Shown here in pieces: positions 17,123 to 24,449 of a stretch of DNA of 64,000 nt; positions within the stretch are counted from its first letter, which is position 1, and the number at the start of each line of letters is the position of its first letter. Position numbers and translations under genes: made by a program. The stretch is from Natrialba swarupiae (GTDB lineage Archaea > Halobacteriota > Halobacteria > Halobacteriales > Natrialbaceae), in NCBI RefSeq assembly GCF_008245225.1, contig NZ_VTAW01000001.1:310001-374000 (forward strand). The letters run 5' to 3'. The notes under the pieces were generated by a model. The model was not told the origin of the DNA and made no database searches. It was given only the letters and a program-made list of their open reading frames with translations.

Positions 17123-17380
17123 CTACGTGAGTTCGTCCGCCCGTCGGCGAAGCGACCGATCGAGCGACGTTTCCTCGGCGAGCGCCTCGAGTTCGTCGGT
17201 CGCTCGGCAGGCGGCGAGTCCCTCGAGCGCCTGGCGGCGGAACTCGCCGCGGAGCCCGGCAGTTTCGACGACGATCGCCAAATTTTGGCGTTCGCCGCGT
17301 TCGATCAGACGATCGATCGCCGCCCGTCGGTGATCGTGTGTGACGTTCGACTTCATCGCGGTTCGAAAGTGTGTCGACAT
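17123..17380 (-). CDS. small hypothetical helical protein
   Basis: An 85-residue protein (or 77 residues from a second ATG at 17356). The pattern is HDHRRAAIDRLIERGERQNL, then GLRGEFRRQALEGLAACRAT, then EETSLDRSLRRRADEL. It looks all-alpha and I have a sense of similar single-domain proteins in other halobacteria, but I cannot name a family. The reading frame has native codon use. It lies 132 bases downstream of a small gene on the same strand. Confidence 0.6.
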   Translation of the reverse strand: MSTHFRTAMKSNVTHDHRRAAIDRLIERGERQNLAIVVETAGLRGEFRRQALEGLAACRATDELEALAEETSLDRSLRRRADELT

Positions 17381-17512
17381 TGGAGTGTTGTGTCTGGGTT
17401 TCGTCGGTCGGTGTGGTTGGTGAACGGTTCCACGCGTCTGGATGACTCGAGTTCGACGTGTCGGTCAGCGGACGCCGGTTTGGGGTTCGTCGGACGAGGT
17501 CGCCGCCGTCGA

Positions 17513-17728
17513 TCACCTGGCGTCCTCCCGGGAGACGAACGCGTCGCCGATGGCGGTGATCCGTTCTTCGGTCACGGATTCGGCGTCGAACGCGTTGTAT
17601 ATCGTACAGACGTCGACCCCATTCTCGCGGCGGTCGACGTACGCCTGGTAACACGGCGAGACGTCGCGGTTCGCCGACGGGAAGTCGTTCGACGGTGTCT
17701 GTTCCGCGTCGGATTCACGGTCGGCCAC
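17513..17728 (-). CDS. small hypothetical protein after the G3E GTPase
   Basis: A 71-residue protein from a GTG at 17728, which has GGTGA five bases upstream; a GTG at 17737 is possible but has no room for a ribosome site. The C-terminal half, CTIYNAFDAESVTEERITAI followed by GDAFVSREDAR, resembles short halobacterial proteins with a CTLYP...W...EGSFVSLEE ending (DUF7511-like), but that link is weak. It starts 14 bases after the G3E GTPase stop, so it is cotranscribed. Confidence 0.6.
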   Translation of the reverse strand: MADRESDAEQTPSNDFPSANRDVSPCYQAYVDRRENGVDVCTIYNAFDAESVTEERITAIGDAFVSREDAR

Positions 17729-17742
17729 GACGGTCACCCCGC

Positions 17743-19035
17743 TCAGTCCGCAATGCCGATTTCCTCCTGTGTATCTCCGTGATCGTGGTCGTGTCCCTCC
17801 GGCTCCGTCGCCTCCTCGAGTTCCTCTTCTTCCTCCGGCTCGAACGTCGGGAATCGATCCTCGTAGGCCGAGTGATCGTCCTCGAGTTCGTCGTCGGTGA
17901 GCAGACACTCGGCGAGGGCCGAGCGGACCGACTCGTGGTCCATCTCCGTCCCGATGAGAACGAGCTGGATGCTCCGATCGCCCCACTGATCGTGCCAGAA
18001 CTCCTCGATCTCCGGGTTCTCTGCCAGCTGTTCCTCCCGTTCGTCGGCGGGGAGCGAGTCGACCCACTGGCCGGCGGGAGCGATCCGAACCGACTGGCCG
18101 GCGATGTTGACCGACAGCGCCTCCGCATCGCGGTTCGCGAGCCAGAAGTGGCCTTTCGCTCTGACGACTTCGTCCGGGAACTCGTCGAGCAGGTCGGCGA
18201 AGCGCTCCGGGTGGAACGGCCGTCGCGCCTCGAAGACGAACGAGGTGATTCCGTGTTCTTCCTCGGCGGACTGGTGGGGCTCCTGTAGCTCCTGGATCCA
18301 GCCGGCGGAGTGGCTCGCCTCCTCGAAGTCGAATCGGTCGGTCTCGACGATCTCTTCCGGATCAATTCGACCGTGTTCGGTCCGGACGATCTCCGCACGC
18401 GGCTGGAGCGCCTCGACCGTCGACTCGATCGTCTCGAGTGTCTCCTCGTCGACGAGGTCACACTTGTTGAGCAAGAGGACGTCGCAGAACTCGACCTGTT
18501 CGACGAGCAGGTTGCCGAGGTGTTTTTTCGTTCCGTCGTCGTCCAAGATTTCGTCGGACTCCATCGCCGTCTGGAACTGGTGGGCGTCGACGACGGTGAC
18601 GGTCGTATCGAGGTGACAGCCCGAAAGCGGTTCGATGCCGGTCTCCTCGTAGAATTCGGTGGGATCGAGATCCGACTGGTCGAATCCGAGGGTGAGCGTC
18701 TGGGCGACCGGAAGCGGTTCGGCGACGCCGGTCGACTCGACGACGACGGCGTCGAACTCCCGCTCGGAGGCGGTGAGCTCGCCGATGGCGTCGAGCAAGT
18801 CCCCGCGCAGTTCACAGCAGATACAGCCGTTCGAGAGTTCGATCAACTCCTCGTCCTCGTCGGCGATGTCGGAGGACTCGGCGACCTGGTCCGCGTCGAC
18901 GTTGACCTCGCCCATGTCGTTGACGAGCACCGCCAGATCGCGGTCGCTCTCGCAAAGCACGTGGTTGAGTACGGTCGTCTTTCCCGCACCGAGCGTTCCG
19001 GACAGAACCGTCACGGGAGTCGAGTTGTCGTCCAT
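17743..19035 (-). CDS. G3E (CobW/ZigA-like) metal-chaperone GTPase
   Basis: A 430-residue GTPase of the COG0523 family. Walker A is GTLGAGKT (residues 13-20), the metal-binding signature is GCICC (70-74), and the base-specificity motif is NKCDLVD. The C-terminal CobW_C domain holds His-rich ends (GHDHDHGDT). These proteins deliver Zn, Co or other metals using GTP. It is divergent from a FeoB-like transporter across an AT-rich 142-base gap, so both may answer to the same metal regulator. The specific metal cannot be read from the sequence; zinc is a reasonable guess. Confidence 0.9.
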   Translation of the reverse strand: MDDNSTPVTVLSGTLGAGKTTVLNHVLCESDRDLAVLVNDMGEVNVDADQVAESSDIADEDEELIELSNGCICCELRGDLLDAIGELTASEREFDAVVVESTGVAEPLPVAQTLTLGFDQSDLDPTEFYEETGIEPLSGCHLDTTVTVVDAHQFQTAMESDEILDDDGTKKHLGNLLVEQVEFCDVLLLNKCDLVDEETLETIESTVEALQPRAEIVRTEHGRIDPEEIVETDRFDFEEASHSAGWIQELQEPHQSAEEEHGITSFVFEARRPFHPERFADLLDEFPDEVVRAKGHFWLANRDAEALSVNIAGQSVRIAPAGQWVDSLPADEREEQLAENPEIEEFWHDQWGDRSIQLVLIGTEMDHESVRSALAECLLTDDELEDDHSAYEDRFPTFEPEEEEELEEATEPEGHDHDHGDTQEEIGIAD

Positions 19036-19068
19036 CGTTTAACAAATGTGCCTCCTCCGTAATAGAAG

Positions 19069-19102
19069 TTATTATCTAAAACGCCATTTTTAATAATAGG
19101 CG
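19069..19102. promoter_or_regulatory. AT-rich divergent promoter with inverted repeats
   Basis: Between the G3E gene and the FeoB-like gene lies TATTAT (19070-19075) facing ATAATA (19093-19098), and a 21-base element CGCC-N13-GGCG (19082-19102) with an AT-only centre. This could be the binding site of a metal-dependent repressor, with TATA elements of both genes nearby. No regulator gene is adjacent. Confidence 0.35.
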
Positions 19103-19177
19103 CTCCAAGTTCTCGCTCGAGATGAGACCAACGAGCGATGACTCGAGCGAGGGCGTGACGGAGGGAGTATTGTCGAG

Positions 19178-20938
19178 ATGAGCGACGGCGGAGATTCCGA
19201 CGAAACGAATGCTGACGAAATCTCTAGTGGAACCCGAGAGCACGATCGTGACGACGAGCGGGTCGTTCTCGTCGGAAAAGAGAGCGTCGGCAAGACGGCG
19301 CTCGCGGCCGCGCTCACGGGGGCGACGGCGACCGACGAGAACGTCGGCGGCTCGACCGTCTCGAGTGAGGTGTACCGAGCCGACGGCGTAGAGATCGTGG
19401 ATACGCCGGGGATCACGCTCGAGGCCGACACCGAGACGACCCGCGAGACGCTCGCCGAACTCGAACGAACTGATCGGGTCGTCCTCGTCGTGCCGGCGAC
19501 CGACGTCGACCGCGATCTCGCGGATCTGCTCCCGCTCGTACAGGGGCGGACGGGATCGATCGTCGTCACCTACTGGGACAAAGTCGAGGACACCGACGGC
19601 GCTCGAGAGGTGATCGCGGCGCTCGAGGACGATCTCGCGGTTCCCGTCGTGCCGGTCGACGCGCGAAACCTGTCACGGGTCGCGGCCGACGGCGGCGTCG
19701 CACGCTCCGATGCGACTCCCGCTGGTGGCACCTCCACAGGAACCGGTGCCACCGACGCCCGATCGGTCCTCGAGGCGATCCGCGGCGGCGCGGAACTTCC
19801 GGGCGGAGCCGCGACTCACGTCGGCTGGCAGATCGAACCTCCCGAAACGGTGTTCGAGCGGCCCTATCTCGGTCCGATCGCGAGCGGGCTCGTCCTCCTG
19901 TTGCCCGCGCTCGTCGCCGTCTGGTTCGCCAATACGGTCGCAGGGCGACTCGATCCCCTCGTCGGCGGCGCGCTCGAGCCGGCGGTCGGCTGGGCGGCGA
20001 CGCTTCCCGGTCCCCTCGCCGCAATCTTGGGCGGCGACTACGGCCTGCTCTCGATGGGGCCGTTCCTGTTCGTCTGGGCGCTGCCGACGATGCTCATCTT
20101 CGCGCTCTTTATGGGCGCGTACAAGGCCAGCGGCCTCGTCACCCGCGTGACGACCGCGCTCCATCCGGTCATGCGTCGAGTTGGGCTGACCGGCCGGGAT
20201 CTCGTCCGCGTCGTGATGGGCTTTGGCTGTAACGTCCCCGCGGTGACGAGCACCCGGAGCTGTTCGGATTGTACCCGCTGTACGACGATCTCGGCGATCT
20301 CCTTTGGCTCGGCGTGTTCCTACCAGTTTCCCGCCACGCTGGCCGTCTTCGCGGCCGTCGGCATGCCCTGGCTCGTCGGCCCCTATCTCGCGATTCTCGT
20401 CGCGACGACGCTGATCTACGTCCGGCTGATCGCCCCGCCCGAAGCGCGGACGACGACGATGGCCGTCGACCGCCGGACGTTCCTCGAGTGGCCTCGTCCG
20501 CGTGCGATCTGGCGCGAGGCCAGGACGTCGCTTGCGAGCTTCGTCAGGACCGCACTGCCCGTCTTCGCGGCGATCTGTGTCGTCGCCGCCGTCCTCGAGT
20601 ACGCCGGCGCGCTGGACCGACTCGGCGTCGCACTCGAGCCGGCGATGGGCGTCTTCGCGCTCCCGGCGGAGGCCGCGCTTCCGGTCGTTCTCGCCTCGAT
20701 TCGCAAGGACGGTATCGCGCTGTTGACCGCCGACACGGCCGGCGTCGCGGCGCTCTCGCCCGTCGAGGTGCTGGTCGCGGTCTACCTCGCCGGCGTCCTG
20801 TTGCCCTGTCTCGTTACCGCCATTACGGTCGCTCGAGAAGTCTCCTGGACGTTCGTCGCGAAGATGCTGGCCCGCCAGGCCGGCGCGGCGATCGGTTTCG
20901 CGCTCGTGATCGCGTGGGTCGGGACGGCGCTGTTCTGA
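19178..20938 (+). CDS. FeoB-like metal permease with altered GTPase domain
   Basis: A 586-residue membrane protein, shorter than classical FeoB (about 750). The N-terminal G domain keeps G1 GKESVGKT (residues 34-41) and G3 DTPG but has TYWDK where G4 NKxD is expected, so base recognition may be altered. The membrane part has about eight helices and the FeoB gate motifs GFGCNVPA and the Cys-rich SCSDCTRC, plus a second gate repeat. FeoB imports Fe2+; being next to a G3E metallochaperone, this one may carry Fe, Zn or Mn. No feoA is seen. Confidence 0.85.
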   Translation: MSDGGDSDETNADEISSGTREHDRDDERVVLVGKESVGKTALAAALTGATATDENVGGSTVSSEVYRADGVEIVDTPGITLEADTETTRETLAELERTDRVVLVVPATDVDRDLADLLPLVQGRTGSIVVTYWDKVEDTDGAREVIAALEDDLAVPVVPVDARNLSRVAADGGVARSDATPAGGTSTGTGATDARSVLEAIRGGAELPGGAATHVGWQIEPPETVFERPYLGPIASGLVLLLPALVAVWFANTVAGRLDPLVGGALEPAVGWAATLPGPLAAILGGDYGLLSMGPFLFVWALPTMLIFALFMGAYKASGLVTRVTTALHPVMRRVGLTGRDLVRVVMGFGCNVPAVTSTRSCSDCTRCTTISAISFGSACSYQFPATLAVFAAVGMPWLVGPYLAILVATTLIYVRLIAPPEARTTTMAVDRRTFLEWPRPRAIWREARTSLASFVRTALPVFAAICVVAAVLEYAGALDRLGVALEPAMGVFALPAEAALPVVLASIRKDGIALLTADTAGVAALSPVEVLVAVYLAGVLLPCLVTAITVAREVSWTFVAKMLARQAGAAIGFALVIAWVGTALF

Positions 20939-20956
20939 GGGCGACGTCCGTCGATC

Positions 20957-21363
20957 TCATCCAGACGACCGCTCGAGTTCGCGGTCGTCCCCCTCGATGT
21001 TGCCGCGCTCGACCGTGCTGTCTTGCTCTCCGTTTGCGAGATACCGTTCGACGTCGGCGACCGTCTCCGTCTCGAGGAGAATCTCGAGGCGTCGCTCGAA
21101 CTCCGCGTCGGCGAGTTCGCCGTCGGCGTACCGGACGCGGAGCCGCTCGAGCGCGTCGTTGGGATCTTCGCCGTCGTCGGACTCCTCGTCCGCGTCCGTG
21201 GCGGATTCGTCGTTGGCTCCTACCACCGCTGCGGCGAGCCGTCCGAAGATCTCCCCCCGAAGACGAACGCGAAAATTGCGACGATCAGCGCGACGCCCGT
21301 GTCGATGGCCGCGAGTGCGACGAACGCGAGCAGAAGGCCGACGATGACGATGGCTGCCGGCAT
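20957..21363 (-). pseudogene. SHOCT-domain membrane protein, frameshifted at a C6 run
   Basis: Two overlapping frames together give one sensible protein. The ATG at 21363 opens a two-helix membrane part (MPAAIVIVGLLLAFVALAAI, then IVAIFAFVFGG). The frame then breaks at six C bases (21253-21258; G on the coding strand), and the other frame continues GEIFGRLAAAVVG and a C-terminal SHOCT domain (DPNDALERLRVRYADGELAD, then EFERRLEILL). One extra G would restore a protein of about 135 residues. It is either a real frameshift mutation, a phase-variable homopolymer or a sequencing error. SHOCT domains often mediate oligomerisation. Confidence 0.65.
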
Positions 21364-21402
21364 CGAACGCTCCGCACCGGGCCACTCTCCGGTCGTACAC
21401 AC

Positions 21403-21420
21403 GTGTTCGTGAACGAACAC
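21403..21420. promoter_or_regulatory. 18-bp palindrome upstream of SHOCT gene
   Basis: GTGTTCGT-GA-ACGAACAC is perfectly symmetric apart from the two central bases. It lies 40 bases before the ATG of the SHOCT gene and next to an AAAAA tract (21421-21425), where the promoter would be. It looks like an operator. Confidence 0.45.
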
Positions 21421-21540
21421 AAAAACGGCTGGCCTCGGTCTCACGGTCGATCGAGATGGAGGGGATGTGAACGAATCTCCGTCGGATAACAGGAGTTAAT
21501 ACTACTGGGAGAAAAAATAATAACCGGTGTAGTGGACTCG

Positions 21541-22764
21541 ATGCTTGAGTGTGTCATCATCGGCGGCGGCATCCACGGAACGTACCTCACACAGCGGCTG
21601 CTCCAGGACACCGCCCTCGGGCGCGAGGATCTCCTGATCGTCGATCCCCACGATCGGTTGCTCGCGTCGTTCCGCCAGAAAGCCCGTGCCTGCGAGATGG
21701 ACGCCTTGCGCTCGACGTTCGTCCACCACGTCGGGACCGAGCCGTTCGGCCTCGAGAGCTTCGCCGAGGCTCGCGACCGCGAGGACGAACTGCTCCCGAC
21801 GCCCGGCTACCCGCGTCGCCCGTCGCTGTCGCTGTTTCTCGACTACGCCGACGCCGTGATCGACGGCAACGACCTCGAGTCGCTCCATCGCCGCGCCGCG
21901 GTCGAGTCGATCCATCGCGACGGCGAGGCGTTCGCGCTCGAACTGGCCGATGCGGACGGTCGCGTCACTGAATCGCTCGAGACCCGGGCCTGCGTGCTGG
22001 CGATCGGCCACGGCGGTCGGTATCGTCGGCCGTCCTGGGCGGCCGGCGTCGAGGGCATCGACCACGTCTGGGACGACGGGTTCGACCCCGACGCCCCCGC
22101 ACCGGAGACGCTCGTCGTCGGCGGCGGGATTACCGCCGCCCAACTCGCGACCTGTCTCGCCGACCGCGAGGACGTTACGATGCTCTCGAGACGTCCCCTC
22201 GAGACGGCGACCGTCGAGGCCGACCCGCGCTGGATCAACTGGAACCACATCGAGCGCCACCTCCACCGCCACCCACCAGGATCGCAGGCACGGTACGAGA
22301 CGATCCGCGAGGCCAGAAACGACGCGACGATCCCCGAACCCCTGTTCGACCGCCTCGAGACGGCGATGGACGAAGAGTCGCTTCGAGTTCGTCACGGAGA
22401 CGTTCGCAGCGCTCGTCGCGTGGACGGTCGCACTCGTCTCGCACTCGCGGATGGCGGCTGTTGCAGCGCCGACCGCGTCGTCCTCGCCACCGGGTTCGCT
22501 CCCGTCTTCTCCCATCCGTTCGTCGACCGGGTTGCCGACGCGCTCGGACTCGAACGCGGCTTCCGTGGCATGCCGGTGCTATCCGACGAGACGCTCGCCT
22601 GGCGACGCACGGACGGCGAGACGAGCCGGCTCTTCGCCTCCGGCGCGCTAACTGCAGGCACCGTCGGGCCGCTCGCCGGCAATATCGCGGGCGCACGCCG
22701 GGCAGCCGACCGCCTGAACCCTGGCGTCGAGTCCGTCGTCGATTCGACCCGCCTCACCCCATAA
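21541..22764 (+). CDS. FAD-dependent oxidoreductase (ornithine monooxygenase-like fold)
   Basis: A 407-residue flavoprotein. It opens with the FAD-binding IIGGGIHGTYL and contains a second glycine motif VVGGGITAAQLA at about residues 194-205 for NAD(P)H. The segment RACEMDALRSTFVHHVGTEP and the late ATGFAPVF resemble SidA/lysine N-hydroxylase-like enzymes. Downstream of the FAD site the sequence is diverged, so the substrate is open. The ATG at 21541 is preferred to a GTG at 21532. No siderophore genes are nearby. Confidence 0.8.
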   Translation: MLECVIIGGGIHGTYLTQRLLQDTALGREDLLIVDPHDRLLASFRQKARACEMDALRSTFVHHVGTEPFGLESFAEARDREDELLPTPGYPRRPSLSLFLDYADAVIDGNDLESLHRRAAVESIHRDGEAFALELADADGRVTESLETRACVLAIGHGGRYRRPSWAAGVEGIDHVWDDGFDPDAPAPETLVVGGGITAAQLATCLADREDVTMLSRRPLETATVEADPRWINWNHIERHLHRHPPGSQARYETIREARNDATIPEPLFDRLETAMDEESLRVRHGDVRSARRVDGRTRLALADGGCCSADRVVLATGFAPVFSHPFVDRVADALGLERGFRGMPVLSDETLAWRRTDGETSRLFASGALTAGTVGPLAGNIAGARRAADRLNPGVESVVDSTRLTP

Positions 22765-22862
22765 TCCGAGATCCACATCCCGTCTCCGTCGCTCTGTAAT
22801 CCGGAATCCACCCCGTCTCTGTCGCACTGTAACTCGAGATCAACTCCGTCTCTGTCGCTCGA
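22762..22862. repeat. three degenerate 33-35 bp tandem repeats
   Basis: Units start at 22762, 22797 and 22830. Each reads roughly TAATCCGAGATCCAC followed by CCGTCTCTGTCGCTCTG with scattered changes. The first unit overlaps the end of the flavoprotein gene (TAA stop), and the last runs up to the rhodanese promoter. No spacers, so not CRISPR. Confidence 0.75.
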
Positions 22863-22873
22863 GATCCGCATCG

Positions 22874-22880
22874 TTTTATT
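22874..22880 (+). promoter_or_regulatory. TATA-like box of rhodanese gene
   Basis: TTTTATT is centred 26 bases before the ATG at 22903. Confidence 0.5.
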
Positions 22881-22902
22881 CTCGTGTTCGATATTGGGGT
22901 AT

Positions 22903-23274
22903 ATGAGCAAGATCGGCCCGGAGCAACTCGAGGCGGAACTCTCGAGTGAGGAGCCACCGTACGTTCTCGACGTTCGACCGCGCGAGGCGTATCAACGCGA
23001 GCACATCGACGGCAGCCACAACGTTCCCGTCTACCACGATCTTCGCGGCGGTGACGAAGCGGAGTTTCGCCGAACACTCTCGGACGTCCCGGCCGATACG
23101 ACCGTTGTCACGGTCTGTAAGGCAGGTATCGTCGCCCGCAAAGCGACGACCATTCTCGAGGACGAGGGGTACGATGCGGTGACGCTGGCCGGCGGCCAGC
23201 GCCGCTGGAACGGCTACCAGAACGGATCGTTCGGTTACCGGCTGCGATCGGCTCTGGTCGGATTGCTCCCGTAG
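22903..23274 (+). CDS. rhodanese-like sulfurtransferase
   Basis: A 123-residue single rhodanese domain. The CH2A-like start is YVLDVRPREAYQREHIDGSH, and the active-site loop is VCKAGIVARKA with the catalytic Cys. Rhodaneses carry persulfide sulfur between donors and acceptors, used in thiolation or detoxification. The ATG at 22903 fits the TATA box; an in-frame ATG at 22894 is possible. The gene stands alone behind a tandem repeat block. Confidence 0.88.
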   Translation: MSKIGPEQLEAELSSEEPPYVLDVRPREAYQREHIDGSHNVPVYHDLRGGDEAEFRRTLSDVPADTTVVTVCKAGIVARKATTILEDEGYDAVTLAGGQRRWNGYQNGSFGYRLRSALVGLLP

Positions 23275-23393
23275 TCGGCTCTGGTTGGATTGCTCTCACA
23301 TATCGTTCACGTACACAGCGGGGGATATCCACGATCGTGTAACACCGAGCAAAGGCGAAAGCGTTTTTGAGCACGGTTACGGGTTATCAGACG

Positions 23394-23645
23394 ATGACCG
23401 CCTACACCGCGACGGTGACGGTTCGACTCAAACACGGCGTGCTGGACCCCGAGGCCGAGACGACCAAACAGGCCCTCGAACGGCTGGGATTCGCCCTCGA
23501 GGGACTTCGGTCGGCTGACCGCTTCGAGATCGATCTCGAGGCCGAGTCGGCCGACGCCGCCCGCGACCGCGCCGACGAGATGGCCGAGCGACTGCTGGCG
23601 AACCCGACCATCCACGACTACGACGTGGAGGTCGACGAACGGTAG
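23394..23645 (+). CDS. purS: phosphoribosylformylglycinamidine synthase subunit PurS
   Basis: An 83-residue small subunit of the three-part FGAM synthase, which turns FGAR into FGAM in purine synthesis. The sequence TATVTVRLKHGVLDPEAETT, followed by ALERLGF, is diagnostic of PurS. PurS dimers bridge the glutaminase PurQ and the synthase PurL. The TAG stop is directly followed by the purQ ATG, so the two are coupled. purL is not in the window. Confidence 0.95.
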   Translation: MTAYTATVTVRLKHGVLDPEAETTKQALERLGFALEGLRSADRFEIDLEAESADAARDRADEMAERLLANPTIHDYDVEVDER

Positions 23646-24335
23646 ATGACCGTCGCAATCATCAGATTCGGCGGCTCGAACTGCGACCGCGACGCCGAGC
23701 GCGCCCTCGAACACCTGGAGGTCGACGCCGAGATCGTCTGGCACGAGGACGGGCTTCCCGAGGACACGACGGGTGTCGTCCTCCCCGGCGGGTTCTCCTA
23801 CGGCGATTACCTCCGTGCCGGCGCGATGGCTGCCCGCTCGCCGATCCTCGAGGAGGTTCGCGAGGCCGCCGCCGACGGCGTTCCGGTGCTCGGCGTCTGC
23901 AACGGCGCACAGATCGGCTGTGAGTCCGGTCTCACCGAGGGTGCGTTCACCACGAACGAGAGCGCGCGCTTCCAGTGTGAACACGTCTACCTGCGGGTCG
24001 AACGCGACGACACGCGGTGGACCGCCGCCTACGAGGAAGGCGAGGTTATCGAGGTGCCGATCGCTCACGGCGAAGGGCGCTACGAGGTCGACGACGACCG
24101 CCTCGAGGAGCTCGAGGCCGACGACCGGATTCTGTTTCGCTACTGTGATGCCGACGGCAAACTGACCGAGGAGGCAAACCCCAACGGATCGAAAAACAAC
24201 GTCGCCGGCGTGCTGGGCGAACGCGAGACGGTCGCCGTCCTGATGCCCCACCCCGAACGCGCGACGCTTCCCGATATCGGTCCGACCGACGGCCAGGGAA
24301 TTCTCCGCGGATTCGACGGCGCAAGCGGGGCGTAG
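23646..24335 (+). CDS. purQ: FGAM synthase glutaminase subunit PurQ
   Basis: A 229-residue class I glutamine amidotransferase. It opens VAIIRFGGSNCDRDAE, has the nucleophile Cys in VLGVCNGAQIG (about residues 84-94), an HGEG segment, and the catalytic His in LMPHPERA. It releases ammonia from glutamine and passes it to PurL. There are no bases between the purS stop and this start. Confidence 0.96.
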   Translation: MTVAIIRFGGSNCDRDAERALEHLEVDAEIVWHEDGLPEDTTGVVLPGGFSYGDYLRAGAMAARSPILEEVREAAADGVPVLGVCNGAQIGCESGLTEGAFTTNESARFQCEHVYLRVERDDTRWTAAYEEGEVIEVPIAHGEGRYEVDDDRLEELEADDRILFRYCDADGKLTEEANPNGSKNNVAGVLGERETVAVLMPHPERATLPDIGPTDGQGILRGFDGASGA

Positions 24336-24449
24336 TCCGATCTCCTGTCGTGAGACGGGCCGACTGTGGGGACCCCTCGAGAGACGAGGCGACTCGAACA
24401 GTAATGTCACTGGAGTTCTTCGCCACGAGTAGAAGCGAGTGACTTTCAC

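Noticed and set aside
22762-22862. CRISPR array
   Set aside because: Units are adjacent, degenerate and without spacers; no cas genes are near.
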